From the NCBI GenBank assembly GCA_903929325.1, contig CAIYUD010000042.1, forward strand, positions 1 through 14,127: a stretch of 14,127 nt of DNA. The letters are read 5' to 3'. A program made the translations under genes and the position numbers. Numbering within the stretch: position 1 is the first letter of the stretch; each line of letters begins with the position of its first letter. The notes beneath the pieces are model-generated. The model saw only the letters and a list, made by a program, of their open reading frames with translations. It was not told where the DNA came from and did not search any database. Below, piece by piece: positions 1-7,037 of the stretch. Source of the DNA: an uncultured Opitutia bacterium (GTDB lineage Bacteria; Verrucomicrobiota; Verrucomicrobiia; Opitutales; UBA953).

Positions 1-1713
1 ATCAATGCGCTTAGCGGTTTCATCACTGTGCGTCTGCGTGCGGCCAATTTCTCTGCCGAGGAAGACGGTTTCGCTATTCTCGCCCCAGGCTACGGGACCT
101 AAGTCACTCATGCCCCAATCACAAACCATCTGCCGGGCAATACGGGTGGCTTGTTTGATGTCCGAGGATGCACCACTGCTGATATCGCCAGTGATGACGC
201 GCTCCCCTACCCGGCCAGCCATAGCGCTGCAAATTAAGTCAAGCAGTTGAGCCTTTGAATAACCCAAAAGATCTTTACTCGGTAGATACATCGCCATGCC
301 CAAGGCTCGACCGCGCGGCAAGATGGTTACTTTGTGAAGCGGGAAGGAGCCGTCGTCGATGAGAACTTGGACGACCGCATGGCCGGCTTCGTGGTAAGCT
401 GTCGCCTTACGATCTTTTTCATCGAAGAGACGCTTACGCTCACGGCCGAAGGCAATTTTATCGCGCGCTTCTTCGACGTCAGACATCTCTACTTTTTCGC
501 GATTCTTGCGGGCAGCATGCAGTGCCGACTCATTTAACAAATTCGATAAATCTGCACCCGCCATGCCAGATGTCATCCGCGCGATACGATTAAGGTCGAC
601 GGAGGCACCCAACTGGAATCGTTTCGCATGGACCGCGAGCACCGCTTCGCGCCCGCGTAAATCTGGAAGATCGACGTGTACTTGTCGGTCAAAACGTCCT
701 GGGCGCAGCAAGGCACTATCGAGCACGTCCGAGCGATTCGTTGCGGCAATCACGATGACACCTTCGTTGCCATCAAACCCGTCCATCTCGACGAGCAAAG
801 CATTGAGCGTTTGCTCGCGTTCGTCGTGTCCACCACCCACACCCGCACCACGCTGGCGACCGACCGCATCAATTTCATCGATAAAGATAATGGAAGGTGC
901 TGCCTTACGAGCTTGCTCGAAAGTGTCGCGCACACGTGAAGCACCCACACCAACAAACATTTCAACAAAGTCTGAGCCGCTGATGCTGAAGAATGGTACT
1001 TCGGCCTCTCCCGCAATCGCTCGGGCCAATAGCGTCTTACCCGTACCTGGGGGGCCAACCATCAAGATGCCACGGGGAATGCGCGCGCCGAGTTTCGTAA
1101 ACTTTTTGGGATCACGTAAGAACTCCACAACTTCGCGCACCTCTTCTTTTGACTCATCGCAGCCAGCGACATCCTTAAAGGTGACCACTTCTTTGTCTTT
1201 ACCCGAAAGCTTAGCCTTCGATTTTCCAAACTGCATCGCACCACGCTGCGAACTGCGCAACATCCGCCACATCAAGTAAAAGATGGCTGCGTAGAAAATG
1301 AGTGAAGGTAATAATCCGAAGAAAGTTGAAGAAGCCGTGTCAGCCTTGATTTCTTTGAAGTTATCAGAGCCTACAGCCGTGCGTAAGGACGCATAGTCTA
1401 CATCGGTTAATTTGCCTGAAGCGATGAACTCACTAGGGGCAGCGTCTTTCTCTTCACCCTTTACGACCAGCTCGCCGGTAATCGTGTACCAGTTATCGGT
1501 GCCACCACTGCGATCGGGCTGCACTTTCGCGTTCTTAATTTTATGCTCTTGAGCATAGGCTAAAACTTGAGAGTTCTCCAACTTCTGTGGCTCTCGAATG
1601 CTCGGCGCAGAATACTGGACGAGGGCAACCGTGGCAGTTACCAAAAGCAGCCAAATAAGAAGAGGCTTTGGATTAAAGCGGCTGTTAGATTCGGGTTCGT
1701 CGTCCTGACTCAT
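1..1713 (-). CDS. ftsH: ATP-dependent zinc metalloprotease FtsH (C-terminus beyond window)
   Basis: Membrane-anchored AAA+ protease that extracts and degrades damaged or unassembled membrane proteins and some short-lived cytoplasmic regulators; the family works as a hexamer. The 571 residues visible show a first membrane helix at about 15-33, a periplasmic domain of about 100 residues, and a second helix at about 130-152. The Walker A motif GPPGTGKT is at 220-227 and Walker B IIFIDEID at 275-282. The arginine-finger region (ATNRSDVLDSALLRPGRFDR) follows. The zinc site HEAGH is at 441-445, and the likely third ligand Asp518 lies in SSGASSDI. The frame is open to the window edge, so roughly the last 80-130 residues of a normal 650-700 residue protein are missing. 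The ATG at 1713 overlaps the tilS stop codon as ATGA, and no Shine-Dalgarno sequence precedes it. This suggests translational coupling to tilS. Confidence 0.97.
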   Translation of the reverse strand, partial: MSQDDEPESNSRFNPKPLLIWLLLVTATVALVQYSAPSIREPQKLENSQVLAYAQEHKIKNAKVQPDRSGGTDNWYTITGELVVKGEEKDAAPSEFIASGKLTDVDYASLRTAVGSDNFKEIKADTASSTFFGLLPSLIFYAAIFYLMWRMLRSSQRGAMQFGKSKAKLSGKDKEVVTFKDVAGCDESKEEVREVVEFLRDPKKFTKLGARIPRGILMVGPPGTGKTLLARAIAGEAEVPFFSISGSDFVEMFVGVGASRVRDTFEQARKAAPSIIFIDEIDAVGRQRGAGVGGGHDEREQTLNALLVEMDGFDGNEGVIVIAATNRSDVLDSALLRPGRFDRQVHVDLPDLRGREAVLAVHAKRFQLGASVDLNRIARMTSGMAGADLSNLLNESALHAARKNREKVEMSDVEEARDKIAFGRERKRLFDEKDRKATAYHEAGHAVVQVLIDDGSFPLHKVTILPRGRALGMAMYLPSKDLLGYSKAQLLDLICSAMAGRVGERVITGDISSGASSDIKQATRIARQMVCDWGMSDLGPVAWGENSETVFLGREIGRTQTHSDETAKRID

Positions 1714-3134
1714 CGTGGAGTGTCTGAACTTATGCCGGGACTTTGCCAAGTCAACCGGAGAGCCCTCTCACAAGGTCCAGATAGGCGCAAAGAGTCTGCC
1801 GGAGGGGCGCCGGGCACCCAAATAACTTCACCGTTGATAATAATCACTGGCAACTGATCCCGAAGCTCCCGGGGAACCTTTCGGTCAATCAGTAAATCGG
1901 AAACCTTTGCCGAACCCGCACTTCCGAGAGGTTGGTAACGATCGCCGGGAAGGCGTGAGCGCCAAAACAGGCTCACAGGAGATGTCGCCTTTAAGTAAAC
2001 CGTATGTGTCGGCAAAATCTCCCCGCGAGACAGAGAGGCCCAGAGAACTTCATCCACTTTTACATACGCTGCAGATAAGCCCGACTCTGTACGTGAACCG
2101 CCGACGACAAGCGGGCGCAGTGACTCACCCCACCCCGTGCTCATTTCGAAAACCTTTAACACGCCCACTGCAAGCTCCCACTCGACCCCACCCAAGGCGT
2201 AGCGACCTGATCGACCCGAAACAACATCGTCAACTAAGGTCTCAAAAGTTGTGCCGGCGACATCCTCGATGCCGTGTGACCAAAGCAACTCCGAACAAGC
2301 CAGTCGACTTAAGGCACGCGGACGACCAACCAAGCCCTTTACAGATAAATCGCCAGTGGTGCTTGGCAAAGCACCCAGCTCAGCGAGCCAGGCACGAAGT
2401 GCATCGGCAGCTTCTCCCATGTTGTCGGCGACTTTCACTGCACCATCCGCCCAGGCAGATCCAAAAGTTGCTTCCAGCGCAGGGATAACTTCAGCGCGAA
2501 CGCGATTACGCGGCACCGTAGTGTCTGTATTCGTCGCGTCTTCGCGCCAGGGCACGCCTGCGTCAAAAAGTACCGCGCGAAGTTCACGTCGACGGCGAGC
2601 GAGCAATGGCCTCAAACGAAAAGTACCGTCGCGAAAACCTTGAATAGCACGTGGCGCAGCCAGTCCCTCGACACCTGAGCCGCGTGCGCTGCGAAGTAAA
2701 AATGTTTCCATTCGGTCATCAAGGTGATGCCCGAGACAAAGCGCGCGTGCACCCAGCTTCGACATGACTTTCGCAAACCAGACGTGACGGTCTCGACGCA
2801 AGATTGTCTCGCTCGCTGGACCGACTGCCTCGCGCTGCCCAACTTCACAGGGAATTCCGAGTGTGGCCGTTAAAGCAGTCACCCAAGATGCATCGCCTGC
2901 TGATTCCGCGCCACGGACGCGGTGATCATAATGCAAAACATATAATCGCGGACGCAGCGCTTCGTCCGCTGATAGAGCTGCTAGCAAAGCGACTGAGTCA
3001 GCGCCGCCCGATACAGCCACGGCAATGACTGGTTCCTGCAGCAAACGCTCCCGTACGGAATTATCTAAGCCAAGCTTACGTCCAGCAGCTTGCAGAGCGG
3101 CACGAAGTACAGGGGATGCGGGTAGTGCTTCCAC
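1710..3134 (-). CDS. tilS: tRNA(Ile)-lysidine synthase TilS
   Basis: Cytoplasmic enzyme that uses ATP and lysine to convert cytidine 34 of tRNA-Ile(CAU) to lysidine, switching the tRNA from methionine to isoleucine identity and AUG to AUA decoding. The 474 residues contain the PP-loop SGGADS at 42-47 and the family block LGHHLDDRMETFLL followed by RGSG. They also contain a C-terminal TilS domain with GDRYQPLG, KVSDLLIDRKVPRELRD and a terminal IWVPG. The start is a GTG at 3134. It gives about 15 more N-terminal residues than the shortest homologues I recall, and no internal ATG before the PP-loop offers an alternative. AAGG lies about 13 bases upstream, too far to be a convincing ribosome site. 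The gene follows serS by 47 bases and overlaps ftsH by four bases, so it probably belongs to one transcript with both. Confidence 0.95.
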   Translation of the reverse strand: MEALPASPVLRAALQAAGRKLGLDNSVRERLLQEPVIAVAVSGGADSVALLAALSADEALRPRLYVLHYDHRVRGAESAGDASWVTALTATLGIPCEVGQREAVGPASETILRRDRHVWFAKVMSKLGARALCLGHHLDDRMETFLLRSARGSGVEGLAAPRAIQGFRDGTFRLRPLLARRRRELRAVLFDAGVPWREDATNTDTTVPRNRVRAEVIPALEATFGSAWADGAVKVADNMGEAADALRAWLAELGALPSTTGDLSVKGLVGRPRALSRLACSELLWSHGIEDVAGTTFETLVDDVVSGRSGRYALGGVEWELAVGVLKVFEMSTGWGESLRPLVVGGSRTESGLSAAYVKVDEVLWASLSRGEILPTHTVYLKATSPVSLFWRSRLPGDRYQPLGSAGSAKVSDLLIDRKVPRELRDQLPVIIINGEVIWVPGAPPADSLRLSGPCERALRLTWQSPGISSDTPR

Positions 3135-3181
3135 GGATAAACCCTACCTTAAGGACAGATGCGAGCGAGCCGTAAGCACCC

Positions 3182-4450
3182 TCAGTAGTTCAGCGAGTCC
3201 TTACCATACCAAGGCCGGAGCACCTCGGGTATACGAACTGAGCCATCCGCCTGCAAATTGTTCTCAAGAATAGCTGCCAAGACGCGTGGCAAGCCAAGGC
3301 CAGAACCATTCAGTGTATGCACAAAGTTAGCCTTACCTTCTTTATCACGGAAGCGAATGCCAGCTCGACGTGCTTGGAAGTCGGTAAATGAAGAACAGCT
3401 CGAAACTTCCAGCCAGCGTTTTTGGCCACCGGCCCAAACTTCGAGGTCATACTGCTTGCTATGCGGGAACCCGATGTCACCCGCGCAAATACTGAGCACG
3501 CGGTATGGAAGGTTAAGTTTTTGCAAGAGACGTTCGGCGTCCGTGCGCAATGATTCCAATTCAGCCAGGGATGTCTCCGGGTGGACCCATTTCACGAGCT
3601 CAACTTTATCAAACTGATGCAAACGATTCAGTCCGCGAACATGTGCACCCCAACTCCCTGCTTCACGACGGAAACATGGCGTATACCCCACGCGTTTCAC
3701 AGGAAGCGCATCCAAGGGTAAAATTTCATCGCGGAAGAAATTAGTGACGGGCACTTCAGCCGTCGGGATCATATAAAGATCATCGGTCTGCGCGTGATAC
3801 ATTTGCCCCTCTTTATCGGGCAACTGACCCGTGGCAGTAGCGCTCGCTGTATTCACCAGCAAAGGCGCATGGACTTCTTCGTAACCAGCCTGGCCTGCTT
3901 CCTGTAAACAAAACTGGATAAGTGAACGCACCAGACGCGCCATGTCGCCGACGTAAAAAGGGAAACCTGCTCCCGTAACTTTTACGCCGCGCTCAAAGTC
4001 GACTGCTTTCGAAAACCAGGCAATGTCCCAGTGCGCCTTAGCCGCAGGCGAAACCAATTTCGCAGGATCACCCCATGTGGATGCGACAACGTTATCCGTC
4101 TCCGCACGTCCATCAGGGACGCTCGCATCAGGAATATTGGGGACAGAAAGACAAGCGGTGCGCCATGCTTCGTCCGCATCAGCGACGGATTTCTCGAGTT
4201 CTTTAACTTTAGCCGAAAGTGCCTTCATCTCAGCCAACTTAGCTTGAAACTCCGGCGAGCCCTTGGGCAACTTCGCCATTTCTTGATTGGCACCGTTCTG
4301 CGCTGACCGTGCGGACTCAAACTCTGTGACAGCATGCCGACGACGTTCATCGGCTGCCAGGACCGCATCGAGGTCGACCGTGAATTTCTTCCGGGCAACG
4401 CCCTTGCGGACGGTGTCGATTTGTTCGCGGATTAACTTTGGGTCGAGCAT
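3182..4450 (-). CDS. serS: Seryl-tRNA synthetase
   Basis: Class II aminoacyl-tRNA synthetase that charges tRNA-Ser (and tRNA-Sec where present) with serine in the cytoplasm. At 422 residues it has normal family length. The N-terminal 30-100 region is a long charged helical hairpin, which in this family binds the long variable arm of tRNA-Ser. The serine pocket motif is PTAEVPVTN (229-237). Motif 2 is FRREAGSWG plus RGLNRLHQFDKVEL (260-285). The late block LEVSSCSSFTDFQARR (347-362) precedes motif 3 NGSGLGLPR (381-389), where the commoner form is NGSGLAVGR. The arginine of motif 3 is kept. The ATG at 4450 matches the family N-terminus MLD but has no Shine-Dalgarno sequence. The gene is 46 bases downstream of the PEBP-like gene and 47 bases upstream of tilS. 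No T-box or other tRNA-sensing leader is visible. Confidence 0.97.
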   Translation of the reverse strand: MLDPKLIREQIDTVRKGVARKKFTVDLDAVLAADERRRHAVTEFESARSAQNGANQEMAKLPKGSPEFQAKLAEMKALSAKVKELEKSVADADEAWRTACLSVPNIPDASVPDGRAETDNVVASTWGDPAKLVSPAAKAHWDIAWFSKAVDFERGVKVTGAGFPFYVGDMARLVRSLIQFCLQEAGQAGYEEVHAPLLVNTASATATGQLPDKEGQMYHAQTDDLYMIPTAEVPVTNFFRDEILPLDALPVKRVGYTPCFRREAGSWGAHVRGLNRLHQFDKVELVKWVHPETSLAELESLRTDAERLLQKLNLPYRVLSICAGDIGFPHSKQYDLEVWAGGQKRWLEVSSCSSFTDFQARRAGIRFRDKEGKANFVHTLNGSGLGLPRVLAAILENNLQADGSVRIPEVLRPWYGKDSLNY

Positions 4451-4496
4451 GGGTGTAAGATTGCCGAATCACCCCGCCCCACGGCAAGGTGGATTC

Positions 4497-5105
4497 TTAG
4501 CGTGGTTGCCGACGAGGCTCTTTGGCTGGCTCTGGCGGGGCATCTTTGCCGCCCTCCTTTGTCGTCAAATCCGTGCGATCATAGGTGAAGCTCAACTCCG
4601 CACTACCTAGAGTCCGATCTTTCATAGCCGCTAAAAGCACGTCTCGGTTCACTTGAGCTGGCGAAACCTTTAAGTCTGGAGCCGAGGAAAGTGCATAGAG
4701 CGTGAGGGTGTACGTCTTCACACCTGGACCCTTGGAGTGCGGCGGGGCGTAGCCGAGCGAACGATTAATACAATTACTCCCAAAGACCCCAATGCCCTTC
4801 GTGGCTTTGGCGAGCGACTTTGTCTCAGCGGGGATATTGTAAACGGTCCAATACCACTTAGCCGCTTCACCCTCGTGAGGAAAGTGGTGCATGATAAGTG
4901 CGAAAGACTTCGTACCCGCAGGTACGCCGGACCATTCGAGCGGCGGACTCACCCCGTCGCCGTCGCCTGTAAACTCTCGAGGCAAGGCACCACCATTCGC
5001 AACTACCGGACTGCGTAAAACGAAACCTGGGGTGCCCTTTGGTTTTACTTCAGCCGCCTGCAGGCAAAATGATGTCAGAAAAAGAATGAAGGCGGTGGTG
5101 CGCAT
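4497..5105 (-). CDS. Secreted PEBP-like protein (YbhB/YbcL, Raf-kinase-inhibitor-like family)
   Basis: A 202-residue protein of the phosphatidylethanolamine-binding protein fold. The bacterial members are poorly understood small-ligand binders, so no precise function is offered. Residues 1-18 form a signal peptide, probably cut after QAA, so the protein should act in the periplasm or outside the cell. Family signals are FTGDGDGVSPPLEWSGVP, the WYWTVYNIP block, GYAPPHSKGPG and the following KTYTLTLYALS. The usual acidic ligand motif (D-x-D-x-P) reads HHFPHEG here, so two ligand-site acids are absent. This may mark a divergent subfamily rather than a canonical phospholipid binder. The last 25 residues are a charged, proline-rich tail outside the fold. 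The start ATG at 5105 is 30 bases after the stop of the upstream membrane protein gene, and the two are probably cotranscribed. No good ribosome site is visible: GGGG is 14-15 bases upstream. Confidence 0.85.
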   Translation of the reverse strand: MRTTAFILFLTSFCLQAAEVKPKGTPGFVLRSPVVANGGALPREFTGDGDGVSPPLEWSGVPAGTKSFALIMHHFPHEGEAAKWYWTVYNIPAETKSLAKATKGIGVFGSNCINRSLGYAPPHSKGPGVKTYTLTLYALSSAPDLKVSPAQVNRDVLLAAMKDRTLGSAELSFTYDRTDLTTKEGGKDAPPEPAKEPRRQPR

Positions 5106-5135
5106 ATCGATTGAACCCCAAAGAGGTTTTTTAGT

Positions 5136-5810
5136 TTAAAGTCCGCGAGCAATGCGGCCGTTAAGGTATTTAGCCACCCAAGCGAGCCGCTCACGACTAA
5201 CACCCGAGCCACATTCATATTCCTGCTCTTTGCCCTTCAGTAATACCTGGTACTGGACTTGGTAGCCACCACGCCGAGAGCGCGAAGTTGATTCAATAAT
5301 CTCCGCATGATCGTAGTCTAACCAGCGACGGCGGCGCGTCCAATAAAGCCCAAGAAAACCGACCCGGTGCCGCAGTTCGTCTCCGCGCACTTCCAGGATG
5401 AACTTACCACAGAGCGCCATCATTGCGATGGACCCGAACAGCAGCGTGCCAAAGAGAAATGGAATACCGAAGATTGACTGAAAGAGACTGAACTCGCCCT
5501 TGTAAATCTGGGTGCCGTAGATGCCGCCGAGCGACCCGCCACTCCAGATACACATGAAGGGAACGAGGAACCAAGCTAAGGCGCTACGCGTCGTGACGCT
5601 GATGCGAAAACCATCCATGGATTCCTCGACCTGTACACCCTTGGGCGGATGGGTCGGCATCGCTTGGGGTCGCTGCGCAAAGGGGAGCGCCGTCTTGCAT
5701 GCTTCGATGCCAAATGATTGGTCGCACGAACGACAAACGGCCAGCCCGGCCGACGGAGCAATTTCCGAGGCCGGAATCGGCAAGCCACACTCTGGGCAAT
5801 GAAGTTCCAT
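5136..5810 (-). CDS. Zinc-ribbon membrane protein of unknown function
   Basis: I do not recognise a named family for this 224-residue protein. Its N-terminus has two CxxC pairs (Cys5/Cys8 and Cys26/Cys29) in a spacing typical of a small zinc ribbon. A proline-rich linker of about 35 residues follows. Two hydrophobic segments at about 77-100 and 109-135 should span the membrane as a hairpin, leaving both termini on the same side, presumably cytoplasmic. The C-terminal 85 residues are soluble and basic (TRRRRW near 158-163, SRSRRGGY near 176-183). They resemble the beta-rich tail seen after two-helix membrane proteins of the PH-like or DUF kind, but that is only a visual impression. The start ATG at 5810 keeps the first CxxC intact and has no Shine-Dalgarno sequence. 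The gene lies just after the hairpin that follows ndk, so it probably begins a new transcript with the PEBP-like gene. Confidence 0.8.
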   Translation of the reverse strand: MELHCPECGLPIPASEIAPSAGLAVCRSCDQSFGIEACKTALPFAQRPQAMPTHPPKGVQVEESMDGFRISVTTRSALAWFLVPFMCIWSGGSLGGIYGTQIYKGEFSLFQSIFGIPFLFGTLLFGSIAMMALCGKFILEVRGDELRHRVGFLGLYWTRRRRWLDYDHAEIIESTSRSRRGGYQVQYQVLLKGKEQEYECGSGVSRERLAWVAKYLNGRIARGL

Positions 5811-5860
5811 ACCGAGAAACTGAACAGTCGTTGCCGGTGGACAAGCCTTGACCCAAAGGG

Positions 5861-5894
5861 GCGGTTCCCGGCGCGCGCACGCACCGGGAACCGC
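5861..5894 (-). terminator. Hairpin downstream of ndk, probable transcription terminator
   Basis: A perfect 11-base inverted repeat, GCGGTTCCCGG (5861-5871) and CCGGGAACCGC (5884-5894), with a 12-base GC-rich loop. It begins 22 bases after the ndk stop codon. On the minus strand the stem is followed only by CCCTTTGGG, so the U-tract is poor. Position and stability favour a terminator or a 3'-end stabiliser for ndk mRNA. Confidence 0.65.
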
Positions 5895-5916
5895 TTAGGG
5901 GTTTGCTATGAACCGA

Positions 5917-6351
5917 TCAGACGCGTGCTGCCTTAGGGGCAAACACCTCATCTGCGCGGAAAAAACGCCGAATCTCGTCCTCTGCAGCTGCAGGGCTATC
6001 AGATGCGTGACAAACGTTGCGCATCATTTCGGTACCAAAATCTCCGCGAATCGTGCCCTTGGGGGCGACCTTTGAATTCGTCGGACCTAGCAATTCGCGA
6101 ACGCGGGCAATCACGTTCTCGCCCGAAAGGACGAGCGCAATGACAGGACGCGAGGACATGAAGGCCTCAATTTCAGGGTAAAAAGGCTTATCGGCGACGT
6201 GGGCGTAATGCTCACGTAACACAGATGGGGTCAGATTCATCATCTTGGCCGCACGAATCACGAATCCAGCTTGTTCAAAGCGGGCAATAACCGTGCCGCA
6301 GAGATTCTTCTCCATGGCGTCGGGTTTAAGAATAATAAGGGTCTGTTCCAT
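5917..6351 (-). CDS. ndk: Nucleoside diphosphate kinase
   Basis: Cytoplasmic enzyme that moves the gamma phosphate between nucleoside triphosphates and diphosphates through a phosphohistidine, balancing NTP and dNTP pools. The 144 residues match usual family length. Visible signatures are the N-terminal TLIILKPDA with Lys9, the PFYPEIEAFMSS block, GPTNSKVAPKGTIRGDFG, and the active-site region RNVCHASDS, where the catalytic histidine is His115. The usual HGSDS reads HASDS. A longer frame runs upstream to a TTG at 6429. I chose the ATG at 6349-6351 because it gives the family N-terminus and has a good ribosome site, GAGGG, seven bases upstream. The gene is 102 bases from ispF and probably has its own promoter. 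It ends 22 bases before a strong hairpin. Confidence 0.96.
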   Translation of the reverse strand: MEQTLIILKPDAMEKNLCGTVIARFEQAGFVIRAAKMMNLTPSVLREHYAHVADKPFYPEIEAFMSSRPVIALVLSGENVIARVRELLGPTNSKVAPKGTIRGDFGTEMMRNVCHASDSPAAAEDEIRRFFRADEVFAPKAARV

Positions 6352-6358
6352 AATGGCA

Positions 6359-6375
6359 CCCTCGGTAGACGAGGG
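6359..6375 (-). promoter_or_regulatory. Hairpin holding the ndk ribosome binding site
   Basis: On the minus strand CCCTCG (6375-6370) can pair perfectly with CGAGGG (6364-6359) across a five-base loop. The GAGGG of the right arm is the ndk Shine-Dalgarno sequence, seven bases before the ATG. The pairing would hide the ribosome site, so it may tune translation. The function is inferred from position only. Confidence 0.45.
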
Positions 6376-6379
6376 TTGT

Positions 6380-6410
6380 TTAAAATGACAGGTCACCTGA
6401 CCTCGGACAA
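6380..6410 (-). promoter_or_regulatory. Possible ndk promoter with operator-like dyad
   Basis: An interrupted palindrome AGGTCA-CC-TGACCT occupies 6390-6403 between ispF and ndk. It lies between a -35-like TTGTCC (6410-6405 on the minus strand) and a -10-like TTTTAA (6385-6380). The 19-base spacing and the poor -10 match make the promoter call weak. The dyad itself is plain and has the size of a repressor or activator half-site pair. Confidence 0.3.
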
Positions 6411-6453
6411 GTTCAAAAGCCAGGGGCAAAAAAACCGCCTAACCCTCTAAAAT

Positions 6454-6939
6454 TCAGGCCTTTATGAGCAATACGACGGCGTGACAGGCAATCGCCCGAC
6501 CCTCGCCAACAGCGTCCATGCCTTCTTGGGTTGTCGCCTTAACCCCTATTTGGTCACCCGTAACCCGAAGCAGTGCCGATAGGTTCTTGCGAATAGCTGG
6601 GACATGGGGGGCCATCTTTGGCTTTTCTGCCAAAACAACGATGTCGAGATTACCAATCGCCCAGCCCTTCGCGGCGGCTTCCTGGACAGCCCGCTCTACG
6701 ATGCGCGCTGAATTCATATTCTTGTGCGCCGGATCTGTGTTTGGAAAAAGTTGGCCGATATCAGGCAAGCCTGACGCACCGAGAATCGCATCGGCAACTG
6801 CATGCAAGATGACGTCAGCGTCGGAGTGGCCCTCTGGTCCAACGGGTGAATCAATCTTTACACCCCCCAAGATACAGGGACGACCCGCAGCCAAGGTGTG
6901 AATATCATACCCGAGTCCGATGCGAAAAGGCGGCTGCAT
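6454..6939 (-). CDS. ispF: 2-C-methyl-D-erythritol 2,4-cyclodiphosphate synthase
   Basis: Fifth step of the methylerythritol phosphate route to isoprenoid precursors: it closes CDP-ME 2-phosphate to the cyclic diphosphate and releases CMP. The cytoplasmic enzyme is a homotrimer with zinc and magnesium at the active sites. The 161 residues fit the family. Zinc ligands Asp12 and His14 lie in GLGYDIH, and His46 lies in GHSDADVILHAVADAILG (37-54). ATTQEG marks the nucleotide pocket. Two family blocks are altered: the usual GDIGxHFPDTD reads PDIGQLFPNTD, and the usual GFxGRGEGIA reads MDAVGEGRAIA. No ispD or other pathway gene is adjacent. The ATG at 6939 has only a weak GAGAG about nine bases upstream. 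The gene diverges from tRNA-Cys across a 98-base gap and stands 102 bases before ndk. Confidence 0.95.
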   Translation of the reverse strand: MQPPFRIGLGYDIHTLAAGRPCILGGVKIDSPVGPEGHSDADVILHAVADAILGASGLPDIGQLFPNTDPAHKNMNSARIVERAVQEAAAKGWAIGNLDIVVLAEKPKMAPHVPAIRKNLSALLRVTGDQIGVKATTQEGMDAVGEGRAIACHAVVLLIKA

Positions 6940-7037
6940 AGAACACTCTCTAAGCCATCCGTGAGCGAATGGGAAGCCCGCGTGGTGTTTTCCCTTGAAG
7001 CCTTCCCTCTCGCGGGCAAATTAAAGCTCCCAGGAAC
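6940..7037. promoter_or_regulatory. Divergent intergenic region between ispF and tRNA-Cys, with inverted repeat
   Basis: Both ispF (leftward) and tRNA-Cys (rightward) must be transcribed from here or nearby. TTGAAG at 6995-7000 is a candidate -35 for the tRNA, with an A/T-rich block (7018-7025) as a weak -10. On the minus strand the same block reads TTTAAT, a good -10 match for ispF, but without a clear -35. A perfect 7-base inverted repeat GCCCGCG (6976-6982) and CGCGGGC (7011-7017) would form a stem in the ispF leader. GGGAAG (6971-6976) can instead pair with CTTCCC (7002-7007), so the two pairings compete. Promoter assignments are weak; the repeats are exact. Confidence 0.4.

Noticed and set aside
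506..1279. 257-residue open frame on the plus strand
   Set aside because: It is antisense to the conserved ATPase region of ftsH and its translation is low-complexity, rich in Ser, Arg, Pro and Thr, as expected of a shadow frame.
1907..2488. 193-residue open frame on the plus strand
   Set aside because: Fully antisense to tilS, with an Arg/His/Pro-rich composition and no recognisable motif.
5113..5132. Plus-strand hairpin with T-run resembling a terminator
   Set aside because: The stem has an A/C mismatch on the plus strand and there is no plus-strand gene upstream for it to end.
6352..6429. Upstream extension of ndk to a TTG
   Set aside because: It adds 26 residues absent from the family, crosses the dyad and hairpin, and ignores the ATG with a good ribosome site.
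6428..6434. Run of seven T on the minus strand after ispF as an intrinsic terminator
   Set aside because: No convincing stem precedes it; only three bases pair around it.
6971..7017. True H-type pseudoknot in the ispF leader
   Set aside because: The two stems cross, but there are no bases left to span the first stem, so competing alternatives are more likely than a pseudoknot.
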